Notes under the pieces: generated by a model
What the model saw: the letters and a program-made list of their open reading frames with translations, nothing else
What the model was told of the DNA's origin: nothing
Databases searched by the model: none
Part shown: one piece after another, positions 22,330-31,735 of the stretch
Layout of the letters: each line of letters begins with the position of its first letter
How positions within the stretch are numbered: the first letter of the stretch is position 1
Source: Hyposmocoma kahamanoa
Taxonomy: Eukaryota; Arthropoda; Insecta; Lepidoptera; Cosmopterigidae
Reading direction: 5' to 3'
Length of the DNA stretch: 64,000 bases
Assembly (NCBI RefSeq): GCF_003589595.1
Contig: NW_020653716.1
Location: 158,629-222,628, forward strand
Made by a program: the position numbers and the translations under genes

Positions 22330-22760
22330 TTTATTCGTTTGTGTTCTGTTGAATATGACGGATTTTGTAGGTTGTTTACCGATGGATCGAAAGATCGGAA
22401 TTGTGCGGGAGCAGTGTTCTATGTCCTCAGTTATAAATTCATGCTAAATGTAAAATTTCATCGACGCTGTCCATTATGTACATTCAGTTATTAGCTATTG
22501 CGGAAGCGTTATCTTACGTTAAATCTTTATCTATTGAAAAGTGTGTTTTGTTTACAGATTCCAAGAGCGGTTTATTTCATCTGGCTCGGTGTACCTCGAA
22601 TTCTTAAGGAGTCCCGACAGCCTATACTATTCTTAATATAATGTTTGAATTGCAAGCTTATACAAAAATTATAACCTTGCAGTGGATTCCATCTCATTGT
22701 GGCATAGTGGGTAATGAAAAGGTAGATTGTCTGGCGAGACTTGTACTGATGGTGATACCC
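22330..22760 (+). pseudogene. LINE-B RNase H domain
   Basis: Motifs in order: LFTDGSKDRNCAGAVFY (22372-22422, first catalytic Asp), LTL...FTDSKSG (22551-22571, the TDS motif with the third acidic residue), and LQWIPSHCGIVGNEKVD (about 22677-22727, final His and Asp). The first motif is in frame 1 and the later two in frame 3, so at least one frameshift lies between. RNase H removes the RNA strand during element replication. It is found in the I, R1-related and LOA clades but is absent from CR1/Jockey, so it separates LINE-B from LINE-A, C, D and E. Confidence 0.8.
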
Positions 22761-22863
22761 TCCCGTGTCATATATAAATGATTGTTATAATATACGGAAG
22801 GCGTTTTTTAATGAAAGGTCCAAAACGGTAGGTATTTGGTATAAGACTATCTAACCCGAACCG

Positions 22864-23196
22864 TTGAATTCTGCTTGGATCAATAATTGCTTAAAGAGAA
22901 ATTATTTAGTATTAGCATTACGCCTTCGCTTCGAACACATACCATTGAATAAGTTTGCGTATATGATGAAGAAAACAGAGTCACCAAACTGTGCTGTATA
23001 TGACGTGAATGCGGACGTATATCATATATTGATTAAGTGTGAACGAAACGGTTATCTAAGATTTGATGTAGCTGCTATATGTGACCAGTTTAGACAAGTT
23101 GGCGGATGCAACAGCGTCTTGGCCTTTCGTCTATCAAGGGAAGTCAAGATACTATATAGATTGGCGAAGAGAGGCTTTAAGTTAAGGCAACTATAA
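22864..23196 (+). pseudogene. LINE-B C-terminal domain
   Basis: An open frame of 110 codons after the RNase H: LRLRFEHIPLNKFAYMMKKTESPNCAVYDVNADVYHILIKCERN. The spacing of Cys, His and Cys (C-x9-H-x4-C) fits the Cys/His finger at the end of RNase H-containing LINEs (usual form SPxC..CG..E..xHxxxxC), with one Cys replaced by Tyr. It ends FRLSREVKILYRLAKRG, and the poly(A)-like end follows 80 bp later. Confidence 0.7.
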
Positions 23197-23299
23197 CCTG
23201 CTTTAATTATCTCTTCATTTTAGTATGTAATTATATGTATAGAGCGTCGTAGTCGCATTTTATAACAAAGCTCTTTAAATAAAGAAAGAAAACGAATAA

Positions 23300-23867
23300 A
23301 ATTTTGTAGTTCTCGTTTTACGGCTTAGGGTTACCTATCAGAAGTTCGAAAATATATTTCCCGAAATAGCGTTTGCTGGAATTTTCGTAATCCTATTAAT
23401 TGTATTTTTTTAGGAATATTACAAAATAAACCTATATAATATAAATATAACTTAATCTTTGCGATAAATGACCAAAATTCTCCGAAAGTATAACGGTTTT
23501 GTTATAATCGGTTTACGCGATTATGATTATAATTTGAGTTTACGTTTCGTTGGAATTTAGAAATTCAAAACATCGATAGGTACGTTTCTCTTACTATACA
23601 TAGAGACAGATATTTTCACATATGTAATATTTGTATGTATCAGCACAACTCTTTATTACATGTATAAGTGAATTTGTATAAAGTGCAACTTAAGAATTAT
23701 GTATAAATTAATTAATATTGACACTAAAGACTACTTCATTAGGTACTCTTGTGCTGAAGAAGACGTTTTCACTAGAAGCTAAATATTTTTTTAAATTAGT
23801 TAAGTTTCCAGTAGAAACTGATTATGGCGACTTTTTGTGCCTTTAAATAGTAATTGTTGCAAGCAAA
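23300..23867. other. No supported gene
   Basis: AT-rich DNA without recognisable elements or ORFs. Confidence 0.45.
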
Positions 23868-24019
23868 TTTAAACAGTACTGCAATGATTTTACAATGTAA
23901 AATAAATGTTTTAGGTTTTTATATTTCTTTGCATATCACTACGTTTTATGGGTTAACTCCGAACATTTTTTTCGTGGTTTTTGTACTAAGCCCGTCACCC
24001 ATTTATTGGTAGGTCAATG
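23868..24019 (+). mobile_element. Right half of a CATTGACTTACAA-TIR MITE (copy 3)
   Basis: From GCAAGCAAATTTAAACAGTA to the terminal GTAGGTCAATG. It matches the right 150 bp of the MITE at 63661-63946, including CACTACGTTT and TTTTTTTCGTGGTTTTTGTA. The left end is missing. An SR copy follows within about 10 bp, as for the two complete copies. Confidence 0.75.
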
Positions 24020-24029
24020 GCCGTCAAAC

Positions 24030-24208
24030 AATGATGTGAGCATCACTGCGTTGTAGTTTCGAAAAGTAAACTACAAGTGAAACTACAGGTACAACGCAGT
24101 GTCCCTGAAGTCTTTGCTATTGAAAGTTCTGCAACTGTTACGGCTCTAAGCTAGTCGTTTACCATCAGGCGCACAAGTGCGTCCTCGTCACTAGGTGTCG
24201 TAAAAAAA
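24030..24208 (+). repeat. SR retroposon, diverged copy
   Basis: Reads ATGATGTGAGCATCACTGCG, then TCTTTGCTATTGAAAG, CTGCAACTGTTACGG, TACCATCAGGCGCACAAGTG and an A7 tail after GTCACTAGGTGTCGT. Strongly diverged, with deletions. Confidence 0.7.
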
Positions 24209-24268
24209 CAATTTGTTTGCTTGCATTTTGCTTGTTTTAGACAATTCCGCCAGTTTTTTGACGATCTT

Positions 24269-24584
24269 GTAGTAGCAGTTGAGCAAGGAGCTCAAGGAGC
24301 GTGAAAGAGTTCGTTCAGGTAAGTATTGGCACCTTACATATTGCTGCCGCCAAGCAGTAATATAAGCAATACTGCGTTCCGGTTCCGAAGAGTAATAGTG
24401 CAGGTGAAATTACAGTCACATGAGACTTATCAAATATGTCTCAGGATGACGGGCGCAGTTTTAGTGCCCCTCAAATCTTTGTGATTTACAAGCTCTGAGT
24501 GGCACTGTAACTGTTATGGACAGGCGTGTCGCTTGCCACCAGGTACAGGACTTGTTCGTTTCATTACTTAGTATCTAAAAAAAA
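24269..24584 (+). repeat. SR retroposon, near full-length sense copy
   Basis: Head GTGAAAGAGTTCGTTCAGG, then CTGCCGCCAAGCAGTAATAT, GTGAAATTACAGTCACATG, TGACGGGCGCAG, GAGTGGCACTGTAACTG, TTGTTCGTTTCATTACTTAG and A8. Its A-tail sets the polarity used for the family in this annotation. Confidence 0.85.
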
Positions 24585-25391
24585 TCTCTGTGATCGAGTA
24601 GTATGCACACCGGTTTTCATGGAGTCGCCATCTTTAAAACTAACTTTTCTACATTGTCTCGGGTCCGGGTTTTTGTGGTACTTTCGTTGTTTCTGATTTC
24701 GATTACACAAGTGCTTTTGTTACTTACTTTGGGATCGAGCAATGTATGTGATAGTGTCTAATATTTATTGTTATTATTTTATAGTCTTCTTACATTCTTG
24801 ACATCCAAGTGTCAGTAGCCTTTGGAATGTTGCTTTGAATGTGTGGCACATTTTTTGTGTACTTTCGTTCCAGTACTTGACAGTAGTTACTCTGTGGATA
24901 CGTACATCATGTTGTAAATGGAACTAAACGATTATAATATTATGAATTATAGTCACAAAATAAAAATGTTGCTATCAATCCAAACAATACATAAATGCGA
25001 AAACATTTTCTCGCCTAAGCAACTGAATCAAATTTGATGAATTTTGGTATAGAAATAGATGGGACGTAGGAGAATAAATCTTAAAGGGGATGAAACAGGC
25101 GATGAAAGTTTCTATGGAGAACGAATCATTTCTCTAGTAAGCAGTATAGTAGGCCAGTCAAACTACATTCCACGCAGAAGAAGTTGCGGGCAATAGCTAG
25201 TTTTATATAAATGTAATATACTTTAATATTTATTTGATACTACTAATTTTTGAGTATAATGGTACAAACACTTACAACAGCCATCATACAATATCGAAAA
25301 CCTATAAAATAGCTATAAAAATGAAGCACTGTTCGTTCATTCATTGTTAACTAGCTGACAGTAGAATTGCGGCCGTTATATGGAGATATGA
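24585..25391. other. No supported gene
   Basis: AT-rich. Nothing recognisable until the palindrome at 25392. Confidence 0.45.
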
Positions 25392-25448
25392 ATATAAAAA
25401 TAATATTGAAAAAGTTAATAAATAACTTTTTCAATATTATTTTTATAT
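25392..25448. repeat. Perfect 26-bp palindrome with 5-nt loop
   Basis: 25392-25417 and 25423-25448 are exact reverse complements (ATATAAAAATAATATTGAAA...), separated by 5 nt. It may be a very small MITE, a cruciform-forming site or a hairpin RNA template. Confidence 0.9.
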
Positions 25449-25728
25449 GAAAGATGTAATATTTTATTCAAAAATTGGTACGTATCTTTATTTACTAGAT
25501 TGTTGTTTCGCGTGCTCGAATAAAATGGCTTATTTAATTGTGTTATAATAAGTGAATCTCGTAGCACTAAATTTTCATTTGGCAGTAGCGGGATTTACTC
25601 AGAGGCTGCATTGCTCGTGATACATATAAAGACGGTGGTGGTAGGAAAAGGTAAAGACCACGTGATTGCGCTCATCAGTCGCGCATTCCAACACGCGCCA
25701 GTTTCACGCGGCCTATCCTGCACTATTA

Positions 25729-26052
25729 GGCTAAACTCACACTGGCGCAGAGTCAAATCGTCGCAACGTCATGTTTTTCGTTTATAGCATATTCATCTCT
25801 ATTTTCCCATAATTAAGGTACATATTTGTGTCATGCAAATATGGAATCGCGCGTCGACGCTTGGTTAAATAGAACGGTTTAGCGCGTCGCCGTGCGTTAC
25901 TTGCGCGCAGTTAGGCGTCAGACGCTACCTACGCTGTGATCCGAGCGCACTAATGCGAGTGTAGTCGCGTGAAGACGCGCGTCGCCATGCGTTGCAGTTG
26001 AGAAACAGGACGCGACGAGACGCATCGACGCTGCGCTAGTGTGAGTTGAGCC
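25729..26052. mobile_element. Harbinger-like MITE, copy 2 (324 bp)
   Basis: It has the same ends as the element at 15003-15295 (GGCTAAACTCACACTGG, and CTAGTGTGAGTTGAGCC at the right), flanked on both sides by TTA (25726-25728 and 26053-26055). It shares CATGTTTTTCG, GCATATTCATCT and TGTGATCC internally, plus a roughly 30-bp CGACGCTTGG segment absent from copy 1. Confidence 0.8.
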
Positions 26053-26356
26053 TTAGTCTTTACACGGTCAATCTTTCCGTTGTAACAAAAACGAACACGA
26101 GCAATCACGCGGGAAATAACGTTAGCTTAAGAAAATTCAAACAGTTAATTACGACGCACGATTACGCGTGCAGGCTTTCCAGTGCGCAATTCTGTACGCG
26201 CGACAGAGTGACTGTGTAGAGGGGGTAACGTTAACTTGTCACTTGTCACTTGTTGCAGCCTTTTCCTTTTGATTTAATTATGAATAAATTTTTGTGGATC
26301 GAAGTATTATTTAGTAAGTTTATATTATTATTAGTATTTTATTGCCGTGAACCTGA
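26053..26356. other. No supported gene
   Basis: About 300 bp with CG-containing words (ACGCGTGC, GTACGCGCGAC) and a TTGTCACTTGTCACTTGT short repeat. No feature is recognised. Confidence 0.4.
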
Positions 26357-26541
26357 TTTTTTTTTATAATATCAAGTGATGGGACGGACAAGTCGTGCGC
26401 CTGATGGTACGCTACACGACTGTCCATAACAGTTGCAATGCCACTCGGAGCTTTAAATCGCAAAGATCTGAGGAGCGCTGCCACTGTGCCCGTCACCCTG
26501 AGACACAAGTTGACAAGTCCCATGTGCCTGTAATTTCACCG
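26357..26541 (-). repeat. SR retroposon, partial
   Basis: T9 then ATATCAAGTGATGGGACGG, GCGCCTGATGGTACGC and GTGCCTGTAATTTCACC. It stops at the start of a GGTCAT tandem (26543-26566). Confidence 0.8.
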
Positions 26542-27310
26542 AAATGGTCATGGTCATGGTCATGACCACAGTCAATGGTCACGGCTCATTAGCGGTTTAC
26601 ATTAGTAAAGATAGTAAAGAACGATTGATCCTACCGGAAATCGAACTCGGGAAAGCTTCATCATGCGTCCACAGTGCAAACCATTGGGCCACCGAAGTCA
26701 TTGAAAAAATCAAGTCCAAGGAATTACTCCAAAAATTTTCCATGTTTGTTCCACTTTTAGAAAATTGTCGCAAATAAATTTAAGAGAATGCAACGAGTTA
26801 CAGTTATGACAGAAACGTTGCTAAAAGAGCTATATTTGTAAAAATAAAGCCTTTTCAACTAAGTAGAGCTGTGTTTTATACAAGCTTTCTTTGACATTTC
26901 TGCATTTTTAGAGATATCAAATTATTACTTATGTCGTCCTTTTTTCATTATTTCATAGTGTTTCCTAAAATGAATATTTATATTAATGTTTTATAACATC
27001 CCTATTTGTCACAAGCACATATAAAGCAGGGTTTCTTAACCTGTGTTGCATGGACCCCTAAGGGGTTCGTGTAATGAATGTGGGGGGTTCGTGGCTAGCC
27101 TACCTAACATAACAACAGCAACCGTCACACTAACAATTCAATTATGAAATTGAAGTAAAGTTTAATGGTATAAGCTAGTAAAAGTAAAACTTACTTTTTA
27201 ATTTTTTAGGAAAGGGTCCGTGGGCTCTTTGACATTTTGAGAGTGGTCCATGAGTAGAAAAAAGTTAAAAAAAACCCTGCTATAAAGAGTAAATTTATAC
27301 ATAGAGTGGT
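26542..27310. other. GGTCAT tandem, tRNA-like SINE remnant, otherwise nothing recognised
   Basis: 26543-26582 repeats GGTCAT with an inverted GACCA end. 26635-26712 on the minus strand resembles a degenerate SINE head (GAGTTCGATTTCC, CGGTGGCCCAATGG). 27040-27250 repeats GGGTTCGTG/GGGTCCGTG-type words with a short inverted segment, possibly a decayed repeat. Confidence 0.45.
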
Positions 27311-27311
27311 T

Positions 27312-27836
27312 TTTTTAATGGGACAGTGTAGAAAAATCCACAAACATAGAAGATACAAGAAAGTGTGTTAAGAACCATCAAGTCTTTTCTATGAAAACAA
27401 TTTTGGCATAGTCAGTTTTTGGTCAAGCGTGAGTTGTGCATAAAAATGAATGAAAATAATTAAATTTTTTTAGTGCTGATCGACTCAGTTTTATGTAAGG
27501 ATCATTTCATTGTACGGGATGAAAAAATCGGGACTGCGGAAGTTGGTCAATTTTCATACAATGTTTTTCATACGAAATGAGTAAAATTGACTAGGCACTT
27601 GTTTTTTAATGCTGATAGACTCTGCTTCTTTCAAGGATGATTTCATTGTATAGCATGAAAAAATCGGGACAGCAGAAGTTGATCAAATTTAATAAAATTA
27701 TTTTTCATACCAAATGAATAAAATTTACTCATTTTTTTAAATGATCAGCATTTCTTATTAATCTGTATGAATAATTTTTTTTATTAAATTTGACCAACTT
27801 CAGCTGTCCCAATTTCTTTCTTCCTATACAGTGAGA
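27312..27836. repeat. Dispersed repeat with internal duplication and inverted end
   Basis: A roughly 110-bp unit occurs twice in tandem (about 27473-27590 and 27600-27720), each with a GATCATTTCATTGTA-like segment and AAAAAATCGGGAC. A third, inverted partial unit lies at 27786-27834, pairing with about 27645-27692. A related single copy is at 50862-51095 (TTTGGTCAAGTGTGAGTT, AAAAAATCGGGACTGCAG). No ORF. Non-autonomous, class unknown. Confidence 0.55.
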
Positions 27837-27956
27837 AGACATCCTTATAAGAAACTGAGTCTATTAGTGTTAAAAAAATACTCGATTGTAATCATAATAT
27901 TTATATTATTTTATTTTTATCGAGTTCTTAGGCTTTCGCGGTTGTTACACATAGGA

Positions 27957-28172
27957 AATGAAACTATTTTTCCGGATTTAAATCGCGTATATTTGTTTTT
28001 TCAAAGAAACCAACGTTTCGGTCCCTTTCCAGGTCCCATGGTCACGTTTGACTACCAACTAACGGTTGACTAGTCTACCGTGACCATGGGACCTGTAAAG
28101 TGCCCGAAATGTCGATTTGTTTGAAAAAACAAATATACGCGATTTAAATCCGGAAAAAAAAATTTTCATTTG
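27957..28172. mobile_element. Fold-back element with nested palindromes
   Basis: Outer arms (about 27957-28022 and 28103-28172) share AATCGCGTATATTTG and TTTCGG in inverted order. Inside, 28031-28046 (AGGTCCCATGGTCACG) and 28079-28094 are exact inverses, and the centre itself contains ACTACCAACTAACGGTTGACT. Related single or double arms are at 37865-37915, 59854-59960 and 60226-60345. No ORF. Confidence 0.7.
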
Positions 28173-28175
28173 CTT

Positions 28176-28422
28176 ATTTTTTTTTTTTTTTTGTTAAAAC
28201 AAATAACGCACACACTCAACATAGTCCCGCACTAGGGAAACCCTGCATCGCGGGTGCCCACACTGCGGGTGGTGTGGACACACAAATAGGCAACCACAAA
28301 TTACACCAAAACTCACGAGAGAAATAAATGTAGGCCATACAAATATTTCTCCGGGCCCGGGAATCGAACCTGGGACCTCTGCGTGGCAGTTCGGCATGGT
28401 AACCGTTTGGCCACCGAGGCAG
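28176..28422 (-). repeat. S1 tRNA-SINE with A17 tail
   Basis: On the minus strand: TGCCTCGGTGGCCAAACGG (A-box region), GGTTCGATTCCCGGG (B box), the body AAATATTTGTATGGCC and TAATTTGTGGTTG, GAGTGTGTGCGTTA and a 17-nt A tail (28176-28192 inverted). It lies against the right arm of the fold-back element. The 5' 70 nt could fold like a tRNA, but the 3' body and tail identify a SINE. Confidence 0.85.
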
Positions 28423-28429
28423 TTAAATA

Positions 28430-29182
28430 TTAAAAATTTAACCACATAATAACAATACGTATGCCAATCATCGACGATGTGGCCGGATGTGGATGTAGCC
28501 TTTAAAAGTGAAGTAATATTACACAGCGCCGCTGTTCTATACGAGTATATAACAGCGGCTTGGTTTTCTTCTTGTTGTTGTTCTGCTACAATCTGCCAGA
28601 TTCAACTAACACAACTCACTAGCACACACAACATTCCAGTCATAATATATCATTCGTAGCAGATCACATAATAGTAAATTGTACTCTTATGAAAAAACTT
28701 GGTTGGCTGAGTGCCGATGGCGGTGTTTAGTTCCCATAAAGTTTTTATTGTTTTTTTACTCAGGCATGTCCACACACACGAGCGCGTATTTACAGTGGAA
28801 CCTTCCAGTATAGACTTCACCCTGGGTCGTGACACCGCACGGCATATGTGCCCGAGCCAGGTTAATGTGTCATTAGTCGTATGTATGCAATTAGTAGTAT
28901 GTATGCAAATATACATACACTACATCAAACATAAAATAATGAACTGCTACAATAGTATTTTTTACAACCGTTGCATAATGAAAGTTCTTAAAATCGAGTA
29001 CCGTATTTAAGCCACGAACCTTTGCCAAGTGGCCTAAGTAAAAGATTTTAAGACCTAATTATATAATTATTGCATACAATTTTTATTATTATCGTATTTA
29101 TTTTAAACTCGTATTTATTTATTATTATTATTATTACAATACTTTATTTACGAGTAAATTTAAATAATAAACAAATAAATAA
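28430..29182. other. No supported gene
   Basis: ORFs of 60-99 codons overlap on opposite strands (28650-29010) without recognisable domains. An AT-rich stretch with ATTATTATTATTATTAC runs at about 29118-29137. Confidence 0.4.
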
Positions 29183-29626
29183 ATAATCTCAGTACAGATT
29201 ACTAAAAAAACCGACCTCAAAAGTACGTGGAATTACGTCTATTTGCTAAGTTTTATTGAAATACCCCGTAGTTCGCCACTATACAGAACTTGACACTGGA
29301 GATAATAAAAATCGGTTCTTACTACTCAAAGTATATTGAGAGAAAAACGCCTTGAATTGGAGTAAAAGCAAAATCAACCATTAAAGTAATTGCTCCTAAA
29401 TTAAAGTTAGGCGCTATTTATAAAAATGAATCTTCATGCGTGAACAGCCCCTTCGAGGTGGATGATTTTCTTCAAAATGAAATGGGACCACTGTGGAAGT
29501 ACCCAACAAAAAAAGAATCATGAAAATCTGTTCACAAATACCGGAGTTATCGCGTAGCATACATACAAAAAAAAAGAAAAGAACATACAGTCGAATTGAG
29601 AACCTCCTCCTTTTTTGAAGTCGGTT
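29183..29626 (-). mobile_element. AACCGACTTC-TIR repeat, copy B, complete and inverted
   Basis: On the minus strand it runs from AACCGACTTCAAAAAAGG (29626 leftward) to GAGGTCGGTTTTTTTAGTA and CTGTACTGAG. About 440 bp with no ORF. It retains the stretch TTTTGCTTTTACTCCAATTC across the position where LINE-A split copy A, so it shows an unoccupied site. Its left end on the minus strand directly borders LINE-D. Confidence 0.8.
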
Positions 29627-29737
29627 AAAAAATAAAATAAAAATGTTTATTTACTTTAACTTAGACCTAGTTTACAATTCTGGGTTCGAAAATCCTTTTA
29701 AGTAAATATATACTTGTGCTAGGAGTCCCGCTCTTCC

Positions 29738-30565
29738 CCCCCGAAGGGGTTCCCGCCTTGTCGTGGCGGGGGGGCTCTAGTAGCCGTGGTCGATTTCATC
29801 CCACGGTGAAGCTAAGAGAAACCCACGGGGCCAGCCGATGGTGGTAGGCTGGCCCGAGGAGGAGGGCGTTCCGCGCGGGACTCGTCTGGTCAGCGGGACC
29901 GCGCGGATACGCGAGGAGGAGGGTCGCGGGGGGAGAGACGTGTCGGTGTGTCGTTGCCGCTCGTCCTGTCCTCCGCGACCCTGGCGGGGCCGCGGGGGAA
30001 GAGACGTGTCGGTGTGTCATTGCCGCTCGTCCTATCCTCCGCGGCCGAACGTGGGCGGTTGGCCCGTGGTGGGCGCTTCAAGGGATTCTCTTCGGAGAGT
30101 CCGCGCGGAAGCGCGTTAGGTGTTGCGGCGGAGCCTGTCATCAGATCCGCTGCTGGAGCTGGGGGAGCAGCCACTGAACTTCACAGTTGAGTGGATGCTG
30201 TCCTGGCCCTCCATGGCCCCTGGGTAGCGGACTCGGGGGAGTTAGCTGCCCAGCATAAAGGAGCCCGGGATGGAAGGCTCGTCTAGTGTTCGGCGAGCCT
30301 CACATTCGGAGTCGGGGGAACGATGTGTCTCCCTTCTCGAGGAGGGGCTGCGCAGGGCGCGGCCAGCCGCTGGTGGGGGCGCGGACGGGTGCAACAGCGT
30401 ACCCGTACCCCCACCTACAGCGGAGAGGAGGAACACTCGGGGGGTTTAGTGCGGTCGCTGCACTCCCCTTCAGGGTTCAGCCCAGTCCCACGTAACCTCG
30501 GCTCTGCCCCCGCGGGTCCGGGGTCTGCAAGCAGATTCCCCCGGATTAACTAAAATAAAAAAAAA
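29738..30565 (+). mobile_element. GC-rich retroposon with 17-bp target duplication
   Basis: Flanked by identical AGGAGTCCCGCTCTTCC at 29721-29737 and 30566-30582, and ending in an A-rich tail (AACTAAAATAAAAAAAAA, 30548-30565), so it was retroposed on the plus strand. It is far more GC-rich than the rest of the window. It opens with a CCCCGAAGGGG/CCCGCC...GGCGGG hairpin and contains two 66-bp tandem units (29922-30046), each closed by an inverted repeat. ORFs of 64-94 codons appear on both strands and in several frames, as expected of GC-rich DNA, and none looks like a protein. It may be a 5'-truncated LINE or a non-autonomous element. Confidence 0.75.
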
Positions 30566-30652
30566 AGGAGTCCCGCTCTTCCACATTCCAAATACAGGAA
30601 TATCTAGCGTAATTGATTTTACTTAACAATGATTTAAGATTAGGTGTTTATT

Positions 30653-30712
30653 GTAAATGTGTATGTGTGTGTGCATGTGTGCGTGTTCGTGTGCGTGTGT
30701 GTGTGTGTGTGT
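30653..30712. repeat. GT/CA microsatellite in the LINE-D 3' UTR
   Basis: About 60 bp of TGTGTG/TGCGTG words on the plus strand, shortly after the LINE-D stop (30854, reading leftwards), matching the position of the CA tract in LINE-A. Confidence 0.85.
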
Positions 30713-30853
30713 AATGGCATATGAGTATTAGATTAACAAAATACAAAAGCATAGTTTTGGAGAACACTCGATTCCACGGATTATACAGGTACATTCAAAA
30801 ATAATTCAGTTTCGTCATAGTTTAATAATTGAAGCTATTTTATTACAGCGTTT

Positions 30854-31735
30854 TTACAGTCGTAATAATTCATTGGATAAATTTTGTAACATTTTATTAA
30901 CTTTATTGTAGAGATAGGCAAATTGTTTATAGTACTGTTTTCTTGCAAAAATTGTATGTATCTGTTTGGAAGAAACGACTATGTGATTTCTTCTTTTATT
31001 TAAAACTTTTAGGTCAAGTATTAATGACCTATGGAGTTTACCGACCGCGTGCAGTATGTACAATTTTCCTATCGAAAGAACGTTGCGTTATCTATAAAGT
31101 TCTGATGTGGGAAATTCATACGGTTTAAAGTACATCACTTTTAACAACGCTCTCTGAACACACTCTAGTTCCAAAAATTTAGTCTTTGAAGTGCCGCCGC
31201 ATACTGGAATACGCTATACCAAAATAGATTGCATAAGGGCTATATATGTTTTACTTAATAGTTCCTTTGTTTTTATTTAGCTTTTTTTTAGCATTAGCTT
31301 TCTAACTCTATTAGAAATCAAATCTATTTGATAATACCATGATAGTCTGTGATCGACGATAACACCAAGATATTTCGTTTTGTCTATTTTAGCAGGCTCA
31401 ATTTTGTGTACCACGTCTGTCACAATTGTAAATCCTAATTTTGAAGCTGTCACCTATTTGTGACGAGTTTCTGAGGCAAAAACATATATAATTGGTTTTA
31501 GCAGTATTTAGAGTTAGAAGGTTCATATCAAGCCATTTAGCAAACCTAGCCAATCCAAGTTAAGCATGTGTACGCACTTCCTCCCATGTATCACCTGAGA
31601 ATACTATCGCTGTATCATCCGCGTAAGTGAAAATTGTTCCTGCAGCTACATTCAGGTTACACAGGTCATTTATGTACATGAGGAAGAGCATAGAGACCAA
31701 CAACACTTCCCTGAGGAACACCAACATTAATGCTT
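30854..31735 (-). pseudogene. LINE-D reverse transcriptase, C-terminal half
   Basis: It starts at about 31735 with INVGVPQGSVVG. After a short gap in frame it gives FTYADDTAIVFSGDTWEEV (YADD at 31614-31625, intact), WLDMNLLTLNTAKTNYI, KTKYLGVIVDHRLSW and VRKL, then MQSILVYRIPVCGGTSKTKFLELE and finally KLYILHAVGKLH to YLYNKVNKML, ending at 30854. The same order occurs in LINE-A (YLGILIDSTLTF, GGAAKTNLIKLE, LYILQTVLKAH, YLYNKINF). Several stops and at least two frame changes are present. The fingers are missing through 5' truncation. Confidence 0.8.

Larger units (their letters stand above)
17641..23300 (+). mobile_element. LINE-B: degraded I-clade-type LINE with RNase H, interrupted twice
   Basis: The order on the plus strand is an ORF1-like N-terminus (17653), an ORF1 C-terminal piece (18468), endonuclease (18839-19385), RT (about 20950-21350 and 21668-22110), RNase H (about 22330-22760), a C-terminal domain (22864-23196) and an A-rich end (TTTAAATAAAGAAAGAAAACG, about 23275-23296). 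An RNase H domain after RT is a hallmark of the I/R1/LOA group. LINE-C is inserted between endonuclease and RT, and a third LINE 3' end lies inside the RT. Many stops and frameshifts make it long dead. Confidence 0.8.

Noticed and set aside
28360..28425. Possible tRNA gene (minus strand) with good A and B boxes
   Set aside because: The same head occurs at 43029 and 46710, each followed by the identical non-tRNA body and an A-rich or TTA tail, so these are SINEs.
29796..30553. Several overlapping ORFs of 64-94 codons on both strands
   Set aside because: They lie in a GC-rich retroposon, where stop codons are rare by composition. They overlap in up to four frames, are Arg/Pro/Gly/Ser-rich without domains, and include two copies of a 66-bp tandem unit.
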